The translations under genes and the position numbers were made by a program. The notes under the pieces were generated by a model. That model did no database searches. It saw only the letters and a list, made by a program, of their open reading frames with translations, and had not been told where the DNA came from. 64,000 nucleotides of DNA from Thermicanus aegyptius DSM 12793 (GTDB lineage Bacteria; Bacillota; Bacilli; Thermicanales; Thermicanaceae): positions 955,873 to 1,019,872 of the forward strand of contig NZ_KI783301.1 in assembly GCF_000510645.1 (NCBI RefSeq), given 5' to 3'. Positions 41,098-49,041 of this stretch are shown here, in pieces; within the stretch, counting starts at the first letter, position 1, and every line of letters begins with the position of its first letter.

Positions 41098-42342
41098 ATG
41101 GATATTCACCAACAAAGGGATATACAGGACATGGAAGATCGATTCGTGGGGGAAAGAACGGTGGAAAGGGATGGGGAAAAACTTTGGACCAAGGATTTTA
41201 TTACCGTTACCCTGGCCAATCTCTTCCTTTTCTTCAGCTTTCAAATGCTGATTCCCACTTTGCCCGCCTACGTCCAGGCAAAAGGTGGGAACGACCTGGC
41301 GGTTGGTATGGTGATCGCCCTTTTTACCGTTTCCGCGTTAATTACCCGTCCTTTCGCAGGTAACGCTTTAGACCGAATCGGGAGAAAGGGGGTCCTCTAC
41401 GCAGGGCTTCTCCTCTTCACGCTGTCGGCGTTCGGATATGTCTGGACGGCGACCGTCTTTCTCATCCTCTTCCTCCGTTTTGTGCACGGCATCGGTTGGG
41501 GGATGACGACCACTTCTTTCGGGACCATCGTTTCCGATTTGATCCCGGCGAAGCGAAGAGGGGAGGGAATGGGTTATTTCGGGTTATCTTCCACCTTTGC
41601 CATGGCTTTAGCTCCTCTGCTCGGTCTCTGGATCATGAATGAACGGGGTTTTTCCTTTCTTTTTCTCCTCTCCACAGGGCTAGCCGTCACCGCCTTTCTT
41701 ATATCCCTTCCCATTCGAGAGACGAAAGGAAAGGGACCTGTGGGTGGAGTCAAGGGACTCATCGAGCCGCAAGCCCTTTTTCCTTCGCTTTTAATCATGC
41801 TCTTTGCTTTAACGTATGGCGGGGTGGTGGGGTTTATTACCCTCTTCGGGAAAGAGGTAGGAATTGCTAACGTGGGAGGTTTTTTTCTCTTTAATGCGCT
41901 CATGGTCATGTTGGTACGCCCGGTTTCAGGAGTCCTGTATGACAAAAGGGGGGCTGGATGGGTTCTCATTCCCGGTACGATCTCGGCGGTCATAGGCCTT
42001 CTTCTCCTCTCTTACACCCATTCCACAGGAATGCTCTATCTCTCCGCCTTTTTCTACGGGATCGGTTTCGGGACGATCCAGCCATCGTTACAGGCATGGA
42101 CCATCTCCCGAGTACCCCCGGGAAGGAGGGGAACGGCAAACGGAACTTTCTTTTCTTCTTTTGATCTTGGCATTGGACTTGGGTCGGTTTTATTGGGGAT
42201 GGTGGCCGGTTGGTTCAGCTATGGAATGATGTATCGATTTTCCATTGTCTTCCTCCTTCTGTTTTTGGTTCTCTATGCGGGTTATGGGCTGGGGAAGAGG
42301 TCTCAAAGGGAGAAAGGGGAAAAAAATGCGCAAGGTTTATGA
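41098..42342 (+). CDS. MFS transporter
   Basis: A 414-residue, 12-helix major facilitator. The N-terminal 30 residues are polar and charged before helix 1 (ITVTLANLFLFFSFQMLIPTLPAYV). Motif A is AGNALDRIGRKGVLYAG, and a conserved GRRGTANGTFFSSFDLGIGLGSVLLG lies in the C-half, as in quinolone/arabinose-efflux-type exporters of Bacilli. ATG 41098 has GGAGGA upstream; an earlier TTG lacks one. It overlaps the next gene by 17 bp, so the two are translationally linked; the partner is a metal- or cobalamin-binding protein, which hints at a related cargo but does not prove it. Confidence 0.86.
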   Translation: MDIHQQRDIQDMEDRFVGERTVERDGEKLWTKDFITVTLANLFLFFSFQMLIPTLPAYVQAKGGNDLAVGMVIALFTVSALITRPFAGNALDRIGRKGVLYAGLLLFTLSAFGYVWTATVFLILFLRFVHGIGWGMTTTSFGTIVSDLIPAKRRGEGMGYFGLSSTFAMALAPLLGLWIMNERGFSFLFLLSTGLAVTAFLISLPIRETKGKGPVGGVKGLIEPQALFPSLLIMLFALTYGGVVGFITLFGKEVGIANVGGFFLFNALMVMLVRPVSGVLYDKRGAGWVLIPGTISAVIGLLLLSYTHSTGMLYLSAFFYGIGFGTIQPSLQAWTISRVPPGRRGTANGTFFSSFDLGIGLGSVLLGMVAGWFSYGMMYRFSIVFLLLFLVLYAGYGLGKRSQREKGEKNAQGL

Positions 42343-43162
42343 TCATCTGGAGCGCCTTGTAGAGATTCCTGAGAATCCGGAAAGGATCGTTTCGCTCGTT
42401 CCTTCCATTACAGAGACTCTGTTCGCCTTCGGGCTCGAGGGAAGAATCGCAGGGAGGACCCGCTACTGCATCGCTCCTCCTGAAGCCAAGGAAGTGCCTG
42501 TGGTAGGAGGGACAAAGGATGTGAAAGCGGAGAAGATCCTCTCTTTGCGGCCCGATCTCATCTTGGCGGAGAAGGAAGAGACGCCGAGGGAGCTGGTGGA
42601 ACGCTTGGAAAAAGAGGTTCCCCTTTATGTGGCCGATGTGGAGAATTTTGAAGAGGGAATCCGCTTGATCCGGGATTTGGGTGAGATCACCGGGAAGAGG
42701 GAGCGGGCAGAGGAGATTCTCTCTGCTTTGGAGAAGGAATATGCTCGCTTCCGAGAAGAGAGGGAAGGGATTGGGCGGAAAGTTTTTGAACGTGGAAAAA
42801 GAGGGCAGGAGTCTTTGACGGTCGCTTATTTAATCTGGAGGAAGCCCAATATGGCCGCAGGTTCTTCCACCTTTATCGATGCCATGCTCCGGCAGATGGG
42901 GCTTAAGAATGTTTTCGCCGGGAGACAGCGTTATCCTGTGGTGTCGGAGGCGGAGCTTCAGGCGGCCAAACCGGATCTCCTCTTTCTCAGTTCGGAGCCA
43001 TACCCCTTTTCCCCGAAGCACCGAGAAGAATTTCAACGCATGCTGCCCGATTCAAGGATCCACTTTGTGGACGGAGCCATTTTTAGCTGGTACGGGGTGC
43101 GGATGTTGCAAGCCCCTTCCTATTTTATCCGTCTGCTGTCGGAAATCGTCAACCCTCTTTAG
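42326..43162 (+). CDS. cobalamin/metal-binding receptor-like protein without signal peptide
   Basis: A 278-residue protein of the helical-backbone (BtuF/FhuD) receptor fold: ERIVSLVPSITETLFAFGLEGRIAGRTRYC, KAEKILSLRPDLILAEKEETPRELVERLE, a long central helix, and AGSSTFIDAMLRQMGLKNVFAG, as in cobalamin-binding proteins. Unlike ABC-linked members it has no signal peptide or lipobox; it begins MRKVYDHLERLVEIPENPE behind GGGAGAAAGGGG. No ABC permease or ATPase is adjacent; instead it overlaps an MFS gene. A cytoplasmic corrinoid- or metal-binding role is possible. Confidence 0.8.
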   Translation: MRKVYDHLERLVEIPENPERIVSLVPSITETLFAFGLEGRIAGRTRYCIAPPEAKEVPVVGGTKDVKAEKILSLRPDLILAEKEETPRELVERLEKEVPLYVADVENFEEGIRLIRDLGEITGKRERAEEILSALEKEYARFREEREGIGRKVFERGKRGQESLTVAYLIWRKPNMAAGSSTFIDAMLRQMGLKNVFAGRQRYPVVSEAELQAAKPDLLFLSSEPYPFSPKHREEFQRMLPDSRIHFVDGAIFSWYGVRMLQAPSYFIRLLSEIVNPL

Positions 43163-44268
43163 ATGTAGTTTAAGCCTGCGGTGTAGGGGAAAGGGATAAG
43201 CTCGAAGAGGTTTCGGACTCTTTTTTCCTCCTCCCATTCTTTCGAAGCGTCGAACAATTCCTCTAGCTTCTCTCTTTGCCCGGAAGGAATGAGGTTAAAA
43301 TAGGGTTTCAATTGCTCGTTCAGGACTTCCAGATTTAGGATTTTCACCGTCCCCTGATTTGGCTCCTCGGCATATGGAATGGAGGACATCAGCCGATGGA
43401 GCTCCTTCTCATGTTTCGGTATGGGAATATCAAGGATAGTTTCTTTCTCCGCTCTGACGGCATGAGCCATCAGGGCGACCACTGCATGGGGATTCCCAGC
43501 CCATTCAATGGCGAGCAGTTTTTCCGGGTTTATGGGTGTATCGCTGAGGAAACTTTCTTCCTTGGAATCGACTTCCCTTTTTCTGGGAGGGTCTCCCGAT
43601 TTCTTTGGAACCCCCACGACCAGATACCCTTCTAACCTCCCGTTCTTTTCCGCCACCCATATCTGGTGACGCATCTTCACACAGCTGGCAAAAGCCTCCT
43701 GTTCCAAGAGAGTGGACAGATCGAAGAGGCTCTGTGCGTAAGCCACCTCCCGTCTGTCGGCGAGGAGAGCCATCTCGAGGATGTCGGTACTCTTCCTTTC
43801 TCGGATGAGGTACCCTGAATGGATGGTGGAGGGTAAAGAACGAAGGAGGTCGGGAGGGAGGCGGTATCTTCTCACGTTGCCAAAAGGATGGCACCCGATG
43901 CGCCGATAGAGGGGGAGGGTTCCGGAAACCAGCAGGAGGGAGGCTTGGGCTTCTTTGGCGTAAACGACCACTTCCTCCAGTAAGCGGCTTGCATATCCTC
44001 TCCCTCGATAGAGGGGATCGGTGCAAACGGAACCGAGGGAGAAGATTTTTAGTTTTGCTTCTCCCACTTTGACCACGCCGGGAACAAGTCCCATAAAGGA
44101 GACCAGTTTGCCGTTTTCATACACTCCAAAGGAATGGCTTTCCAACGGAGGATGAAAGATCTGGGGAAACGCCTTTCCCATGGAGATTTGTTCCCTATCC
44201 CGGAACACCCGGTCGGCCAAGAGAACGGCTTCTTCCAGCTGACTTTTTGTTAAGCGGGAAAGCTTCAT
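43159..44268 (-). CDS. GNAT acetyltransferase (Eis-like)
   Basis: A 369-residue protein whose N-terminal half is a GNAT acetyltransferase: FGVYENGKLVSFMGLVPG, SLGSVCTDPLYRGRGYASRLLEEV with the acetyl-CoA R-G-x-G-x-A loop, and LLLVSGTLPLYRRIGCHPFG. The second half (LAIEWAGNPHAVVALMAHAV) suggests a second GNAT-like domain and a C-terminal sterol-carrier-like part as in Eis proteins. ATG 44268 follows AAGGAGGTT at seven bases; the 45 residues upstream lack conservation. Its end overlaps the preceding convergent gene by four bases. Substrate unknown. Confidence 0.85.
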   Translation of the reverse strand: MKLSRLTKSQLEEAVLLADRVFRDREQISMGKAFPQIFHPPLESHSFGVYENGKLVSFMGLVPGVVKVGEAKLKIFSLGSVCTDPLYRGRGYASRLLEEVVVYAKEAQASLLLVSGTLPLYRRIGCHPFGNVRRYRLPPDLLRSLPSTIHSGYLIRERKSTDILEMALLADRREVAYAQSLFDLSTLLEQEAFASCVKMRHQIWVAEKNGRLEGYLVVGVPKKSGDPPRKREVDSKEESFLSDTPINPEKLLAIEWAGNPHAVVALMAHAVRAEKETILDIPIPKHEKELHRLMSSIPYAEEPNQGTVKILNLEVLNEQLKPYFNLIPSGQREKLEELFDASKEWEEEKRVRNLFELIPFPYTAGLNYI

Positions 44269-44935
44269 TTGCGAACCTCCTTGCGTTTTGCGTGAAATCA
44301 TCCGTTCAAAACGGTATATCTTTTCTTGATCACTTCTACCTACTCCGATGAATAGATCGGTATGAAAAATCTTGATGAATCGAGGATGTTTTTTCTCTTC
44401 CATTCTTCGATTCTATCGGCTCATTTCCTTTTGTGGCTCATTCCCGATCCACTTCATAGCCAATTTCCCAGATACGAGATTGGACGTTCATATTATTGCA
44501 TTCTATAATGGGATCAGGAGGTACGTCTTGGAATTAAGACCATAATATCAAAAAAAAACGTTAGAATAAATGAGGCGAAAAGGTTGATGCGGAAATGGAA
44601 TGGGAACGATCAGAATTCCTTCGGAAAGAGTGATTTTTTATGCCCGATCCAATGGTTGGAACAGACGGTGATTTATCGATTGAATCTCCGTTGAGAAAGA
44701 TTCTGCAAAAATAGATAACGTGCTCGAAATCACCGGAGATAAAGGCGTACGACATGGAATCGGCTGCTTTGAATCGTGTGAAATCGGCGCGGTCTATCGA
44801 TGGGACAGTCCTAGCATCTGAAATGAGTGACTGGAAATCGTGTACGAAAGAAAGATGGTAAAATCATGTTTACGGGGATGGACAAGCATATAATCAAGAT
44901 GAACATACAATGGAGATGAAGAAGGAGATGGATCG
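44269..44935. other. 667-bp region with no recognisable gene
   Basis: No frame resembles a known protein and stops are frequent. A TATAAT at 44889-44894 preceded by CA may belong to the promoter of the flavin reductase gene, though the -35 side is weak. It may contain decayed coding DNA. Confidence 0.4.
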
Positions 44936-45568
44936 ATGTTAACAAGGCAGATGGGGATTTTCCCGTATGGATATCCAAGCCAGATTGCCATCATCACCGT
45001 GGAGTGGGGAGGGAGAAAGAACATGATGGCCGCAGGGTGGCACTCCATGCTCTCCATGAATCCTCCCCTTTATGGGGTGGCCGTTTCAGAAGAGCGCTAT
45101 TCCTACTCGATGATCCGTAAGGCGGAAGCCTTTGCCGTCCACTTCCTCCCTGCCGAAAAGATCGAGTGGATCGAGCTGGCCGGCAGGAATTCGGGGCGTG
45201 AGGCAGATAAGTTTCAAAAAGCGAGCATCCCCTCCGAACCAGGAGCCGAAACGGGGATGCCCATCATTCCTCTGGCTCATGTTGCCTATGAATGCAGGGT
45301 AAAAGAAGTTTACCCCCTTGGAGATCATCACTGGTTTGTGGGGGAGATTCTAGCCGCGTATAAGGATGAAGAGAAGCTGGATCCTATGGGATTTCCCGTA
45401 TGGGAGAACGTGACGCTTCCCCTGTACCTTGGGAAAGATATGGAAAGGAATAAGGATCGTTACATTCTATTAAATAAGGAAAGGAACGAGGTGGAATGGG
45501 ATGCGATCCCCGATCAACGCAACGTACGGGAGGCTGTTCCTCATTCCTCCGGATCTTCCGCATTGTAG
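44936..45568 (+). CDS. flavin reductase-like (DIM6/NTAB) domain protein
   Basis: A 210-residue FMN-binding split-barrel protein: PSQIAIITVEWGGRKNMMAAGWHSMLSMNPPLYGVAVSEERYSYSMI, followed by EAFAVHFLPAEKIEWIELAGRNSGREADKF, is the standard flavin reductase core. A dimeric NAD(P)H:FMN reductase or an FMN-dependent redox role is expected. GAAGGAGATGG precedes ATG 44936. The last 28 bases overlap the opposite-strand DUF3905 gene. Confidence 0.88.
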   Translation: MLTRQMGIFPYGYPSQIAIITVEWGGRKNMMAAGWHSMLSMNPPLYGVAVSEERYSYSMIRKAEAFAVHFLPAEKIEWIELAGRNSGREADKFQKASIPSEPGAETGMPIIPLAHVAYECRVKEVYPLGDHHWFVGEILAAYKDEEKLDPMGFPVWENVTLPLYLGKDMERNKDRYILLNKERNEVEWDAIPDQRNVREAVPHSSGSSAL

Positions 45569-45867
45569 CTTACATCATGGGTTGGGTGCATAAAAGGAAC
45601 CCCTTGGGGAGGGAGACCCTGTTCGCGCAATTCCTGATTCGCTGCAGTTCTCCAGCCGATGTCTCGGGTAGGATGAACCCACTCATCGCCTGCCATGATG
45701 GCGGGATCCATCTCGGTGCTCCAATGATGTAAAGGAGAATTGGGGGAGTTGTAGAAGTTGTCGCCAATGACAACGCCGTACTCATTCACGAAAGGAGCAT
45801 GTGGATCCTTTCTTTTTTTTGCGGTCTTCCCATCCTGACCGGGATGATGGTTTTGATATGACGACAT
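45541..45867 (-). CDS. DUF3905-like Bacillales protein
   Basis: A 108-residue polar protein. The central block FVNEYGVVIGDNFYNSPNSPLHHWSTEMDPAIMAGDEWVHPTRDIGW and the end PPQGVPFMHPTHDVSY match my memory of the DUF3905 family, small proteins of spore-forming Bacilli with unknown function. ATG 45867 has GGAAGGGAAG upstream; an earlier ATG pair at 45897-45900 has none. It is convergent with, and overlaps by 28 bp, the flavin reductase gene. Confidence 0.65.
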   Translation of the reverse strand: MSSYQNHHPGQDGKTAKKRKDPHAPFVNEYGVVIGDNFYNSPNSPLHHWSTEMDPAIMAGDEWVHPTRDIGWRTAANQELREQGLPPQGVPFMHPTHDVSYNAEDPEE

Positions 45868-46041
45868 ATTATATTCTTCCCTTCCTTTTCGATTCATCAA
45901 TTCATTCTTTAGTCTATTTATTCTAAGGGATTTTATGCTTTAAGGGTTAGTTTGAAAAGACCTTGCTTAATAAATATTAAAATGATATCATAATGATGTA
46001 AGAGGATCTCACCATTTTCGAAGAAGAAAGAAGGGTTTCCC

Positions 46042-46926
46042 ATGAAAGAAAAAGAAGCATGGAGAGTAAATGGTTTCTTGGGGCTTCTCCTCTTTTTCAT
46101 TTTGGTCATCGCAGGGGCTTTGATCTTATGGAAGGGAATTCGATTTGCGATGGATGAAGAGGTGACCATGGCGGTATTGGGAATTGTTTTAGGCATTCTA
46201 ATCATCTTCGTTGGTCTCTTTATTGCCACGGGCCTTTTCATCGTGCAGCCCAATCATGGGGTTGTCCTCACCTTTTTTGGGAAATACATCGGCAGTGTAA
46301 GGGAAGCAGGTTTTTATCTGAGCATCCCCCTTTCTGCTCGGAAAAAAGTTTCCTTAAGGGTGCGAAACTTTAACAGCGCCAAGTTGAAGGTGAACGATCA
46401 GCAGGGAAACCCCATCGAGATTGCTGCGGTGATCGTCTTTAAGGTGGTCGATACGGCGAAGGCACTTTTTGACGTAGATAACTACGAGGAGTTCGTGGAG
46501 ATTCAGAGCGAGACGGCCATCCGACATATCGCCAGCCTCTACCCCTATGATCTCTTTGAAGAGGAAGGTTTCTCCCTCAGGGGCAATACCGACGAGATCG
46601 CCGCTGAACTGGGGAAGGATCTTCAAAAAAGGCTTGCGGTGGCTGGGGTGGAAGTGATGGAGGCTCGTCTTACCCATTTGGCCTATGCGACGGAAATTGC
46701 CGGGGCCATGTTGCAACGGCAACAAGCCGCAGCCATTCTGGCGGCTCGCCAGAAAATCGTGGAAGGGGCGGTGGGCATGGTGCAAATGGTGATTCGCCAG
46801 CTAGAAGCCGATGGGATGGTGGAATTGGACGAGGAGCGGAAGGCGGCGATGGTGAACAACTTAATGGTGGCCATCGTTTCCGAACGAGGAGCCCAACCGG
46901 TTATTAATGCAGGCACTCTTTATTAG
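46042..46926 (+). CDS. SPFH/Band 7 domain membrane protein
   Basis: A 294-residue protein with two N-terminal membrane helices (about residues 12-32 and 45-66). An SPFH domain follows: VQPNHGVVLTFFGKYIGSVREAGFYLSIPL, VNDQQGNPIEIAAVIVFKVVDTAKALFDVDNYEEFVEIQSETAIRHIAS. The C-terminal helix contains AYATEIAGAMLQRQQAAAILAARQKIVEGAVGMV, as in stomatin-like scaffolds that form oligomers at the membrane. ATG 46042 follows GAAAGAAGGG. The next gene, a ribbon-helix-helix protein, starts 11 bp downstream; this SPFH plus Arc-type pair is seen in many bacteria. Confidence 0.9.
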   Translation: MKEKEAWRVNGFLGLLLFFILVIAGALILWKGIRFAMDEEVTMAVLGIVLGILIIFVGLFIATGLFIVQPNHGVVLTFFGKYIGSVREAGFYLSIPLSARKKVSLRVRNFNSAKLKVNDQQGNPIEIAAVIVFKVVDTAKALFDVDNYEEFVEIQSETAIRHIASLYPYDLFEEEGFSLRGNTDEIAAELGKDLQKRLAVAGVEVMEARLTHLAYATEIAGAMLQRQQAAAILAARQKIVEGAVGMVQMVIRQLEADGMVELDEERKAAMVNNLMVAIVSERGAQPVINAGTLY

Positions 46927-46937
46927 AGGTAAGGAAG

Positions 46938-47129
46938 ATGGCAGGAAAGAAACAGTTTCCGCTCCGCTTAGATCCGTCCATCTACGAGGCTATTGAGAAG
47001 TGGGCCACCGATGAATTTCGCAGCGTCAATGCTCATATCGAATATCTGCTGCGGGAGAGTTTGAGGCGAGAGGGGAGACTGAAGGAAAAGCGGGGGACAC
47101 CGGATCAAAGAGAGAAGAAAGATCCGTAG
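46938..47129 (+). CDS. Arc-type ribbon-helix-helix protein
   Basis: A 63-residue protein with a ribbon-helix-helix fold: KQFPLRLDPSIYEAIEKWATDEFRSVNAHIEYLLRESLRREG, followed by a charged tail. Such proteins bind DNA as dimers through the beta-ribbon (QFPLRLD). It probably autoregulates or partners the SPFH gene 11 bp upstream. No toxin-like gene accompanies it, so an antitoxin role is not supported. GAGGTAAGGAAG precedes the ATG. Confidence 0.85.
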   Translation: MAGKKQFPLRLDPSIYEAIEKWATDEFRSVNAHIEYLLRESLRREGRLKEKRGTPDQREKKDP

Positions 47130-47177
47130 GTTACAGTTAATGGGATGAGAAGTGAACGATATGATAAGCGGGAATGG

Positions 47178-47207
47178 GCGACAGATCGTAATGCGACAGA
47201 TCGTAAT
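47178..47207 (+). repeat. 15-bp perfect tandem duplication
   Basis: GCGACAGATCGTAAT is present at 47178-47192 and directly repeated at 47193-47207. Confidence 0.92.
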
Positions 47208-47327
47208 AGAAAAGGATGGAGAAGTTTGCATCAAAAAAAGAGGATTGGCGCGATGGATCGGCAGTGAGTAAAATAAAAATGGAGTAGACAGATATTACTA
47301 TAAATACTAGATAAATCATGAAAACAG

Positions 47328-47359
47328 CCCCCTTTTATCGGATGATGAGGGGGTTTTTA
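47328..47359 (+). terminator. probable Rho-independent terminator
   Basis: CCCCC (47328-47332) pairs with GGGGG (47349-47353), with an adjacent T-A pair, followed by TTTTTAT. It probably ends the SPFH/RHH transcript. Confidence 0.65.
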
Positions 47360-47491
47360 TTATGAACAAGTTGAAAAAGGAAGTCTTCGGTTGCCGGACG
47401 CATCATCGAATAAATCGGCGGAAATAAGGGAGAATTCACTTTTTTTAAGAGTGGGAATGATGACAGATTTATGTCCTTTCCTCGAATTTGA

Positions 47492-47520
47492 TTGACGCCT
47501 ATACGGGGGAGGGTGATAAT
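47492..47520 (+). promoter_or_regulatory. sigma-A promoter of tatA
   Basis: TTGACG (47492-47497), exactly 17 bp, GATAAT (47515-47520). Predicted start near 47527, 36 bp before the tatA ATG. Confidence 0.75.
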
Positions 47521-47562
47521 GAAAGTGACGGAACCGTATTTGCGACCAGGGAGGTGATATCG

Positions 47563-47748
47563 ATGCCATTTCAAAATATCGGGATTCCAGGTTTGATTTT
47601 GCTCCTTATTCTTGCATTAATTATTTTTGGACCCAATAAACTGCCTGAGCTGGGGCGTGCCTTCGGAAAGACCATCAGGGAGTTTAAAACGGCGACGAAT
47701 GAGATGTTCAATGAGAAATCCGATAAAGAGGCCGAGCATAAGGCGTGA
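47563..47748 (+). CDS. tatA: twin-arginine translocase subunit TatA
   Basis: A 61-residue Tat pore component: a short N-terminus, one membrane helix ([16 protein letters not shown]), the conserved [21 protein letters not shown] hinge and amphipathic helix, and a charged tail. GGGAGGTGAT precedes ATG 47563. It has its own promoter and terminator and lies directly before a hydrogenase whose small subunit needs Tat export, so a dedicated or supplementary TatA for this enzyme is likely. No tatC is in the window. Confidence 0.93.
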   Translation: MPFQNIGIPGLILLLILALIIFGPNKLPELGRAFGKTIREFKTATNEMFNEKSDKEAEHKA

Positions 47749-47778
47749 TCAGCATAGGAGGCATAATCACGTTTTTTT
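47743..47778 (+). terminator. Rho-independent terminator after tatA
   Basis: CGTGAT (47744-47749, overlapping the stop) pairs with ATCACG (47766-47771), followed by seven T residues. Confidence 0.7.
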
Positions 47779-47830
47779 ATCTTTCTTATTGAATTCGTTG
47801 AACTCAGAAAACGCTTACACCATTTCTTAC

Positions 47831-47933
47831 ACCCCCATGGGTATAATGAAGGGGGTTCTTAAAAGTTTTATGACATAAAACGGAGTTTCATAGATTTTTC
47901 GTTGTGATTGGATTAGCATGGTTTTGTAATCCA
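47831..47933 (+). promoter_or_regulatory. hydrogenase operon promoter region with operator-like palindromes
   Basis: TATAAT at 47842-47847 is framed by an inverted repeat, ACCCCC (47831-47836) and GGGGGT (47851-47856). Downstream is a perfect 17-bp palindrome, GTTTTATG-A-CATAAAAC (47865-47881), in the 7-1-7 arrangement (extended to 8-1-8) often used by Fur-family regulators. A further leader hairpin is TGGATTA (47909-47915) with TAATCCA (47927-47933). The -35 box is not evident. Regulator identity is open. Confidence 0.55.
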
Positions 47934-47959
47934 TTTTCCTTTTAAGAGGAGATGATGAT

Positions 47960-49027
47960 ATGGGGTCTAAGACGATTTATGAGGAGGCGTTGCAACGGGG
48001 GGTATCGCGACGCGACTTCCTCAAGATGTGTACGGCGCTTGCCGCCACCATGGGGCTTGATGTTTCCATGTCCGGCAACGTGGTAAAGGCCATGGAGAGC
48101 ACACCACGGGTGCCCGTCATCTGGATGCAGTTTCAGGATTGTACGGGTTGTTCCGAATCGTTCATTCGGACCACCCATCCGAAGCTCGAAAGCATCTTGT
48201 TCGACATGATCTCCCTGGAGTATACCGAAGTTTTGTCGGCCGCCTCAGGTCTCCAGGTGGAAGAGGCGCGTCAGAACGTGTTAAAAAATCATTATGGGGA
48301 ATATGTACTGGTAACGGAGGGAAGCATCCCGGAAAGTTACCAGTACCTCACCATTGGGGGGCATTCAGGACGGGAGCTCTTTGAAGAAGCGGCAAAGGGG
48401 GCAAAGGCGATCATCACCTATGGAAGTTGCGCTTCCTGGGGAGGGATTCCGGCCGCCTATCCGAACCCGACGAAAGCCCATCCGGTCACCGATTTTGTTT
48501 CGGGAAAACCTGTTATTCGCGTTCCCGGATGCCCTCCCATCGCAGAAGTGATGACGGGGGTGATCGCCCATATCATTACATTCGGGGCGATTCCGGAACT
48601 GGACCAGAGTGGTAGGCCGAAAGCTTTCTATCGTCATCGGATTCATGACAAGTGCAACCGGCGGGCGTATTTCGATGCGGGGCTTTTTGCCGAATCCTTT
48701 GATGATGAAGGGGCAAGGCAAGGATACTGCCTTTATAAACTAGGTTGCAAAGGGCCAACAACCTACAATGCCTGTGCGGAAGTACGGTGGAATGGGGGGA
48801 CCAGTTTCCCCATACTCTCGGGGAATCCCTGCATTGGGTGTTCCGAAGAGAATTTCTGGGATAATGGTCCTTTCTATGTGAGAAGGGCGAAGGTTCCCGG
48901 TACCCAGACCACCATCAATCCTGAGACAATCGGCGTCGCTGCTGCGGCGGTAACGGCGGCGGGGGTAGCCGTTCATGCCACGGCGACGGTGATCGCCAAG
49001 AAACGCAAAGGACAATCTGGAGAATGA
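47960..49027 (+). CDS. hyaA: [NiFe] uptake hydrogenase small subunit, group 1
   Basis: Electron-transfer subunit of a membrane-bound H2-oxidising hydrogenase. A Tat signal (SRRDFLKMCTALAATMGL) sends the folded complex across the membrane. Iron-sulfur ligands include FQDCTGCSESF and YGSCASWGG (proximal), HDKCNRRAYFDAG (distal) and NACAEVRWNGGTSFPILSGNPCIGCSEENFWD. The C-terminal hydrophobic helix (TIGVAAAAVTAAGVAVHATATVIA) with basic end anchors it to the cytochrome b. Both positions that carry the extra cysteines of oxygen-tolerant enzymes are Gly here (CTGC, SWGG). Length is 355 residues. The ATG at 47960 follows AAGAGGAGATGATG; it may start at this codon. Confidence 0.95.
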   Translation: MGSKTIYEEALQRGVSRRDFLKMCTALAATMGLDVSMSGNVVKAMESTPRVPVIWMQFQDCTGCSESFIRTTHPKLESILFDMISLEYTEVLSAASGLQVEEARQNVLKNHYGEYVLVTEGSIPESYQYLTIGGHSGRELFEEAAKGAKAIITYGSCASWGGIPAAYPNPTKAHPVTDFVSGKPVIRVPGCPPIAEVMTGVIAHIITFGAIPELDQSGRPKAFYRHRIHDKCNRRAYFDAGLFAESFDDEGARQGYCLYKLGCKGPTTYNACAEVRWNGGTSFPILSGNPCIGCSEENFWDNGPFYVRRAKVPGTQTTINPETIGVAAAAVTAAGVAVHATATVIAKKRKGQSGE

Positions 49028-49041
49028 ATGAGGTGAATTGA

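Larger units (their letters stand above)
47130..47491. other. intergenic region before tatA
   Basis: No gene recognised in about 360 bp. It holds a 15-bp tandem duplication (47178-47207) and a terminator hairpin (47328-47359). Confidence 0.5.

Noticed and set aside
46938-47129. Antitoxin of a toxin-antitoxin pair
   Set aside because: No small toxin-like gene is adjacent; the neighbour is an SPFH protein, a known partner of such RHH genes.
47780-47960. FNR or Rex site at the hydrogenase promoter
   Set aside because: I looked for TGTGA-N6-TCACA, TTGAT-N4-ATCAA and TTGTGAA-type sites and found none; the palindrome present has a different layout.
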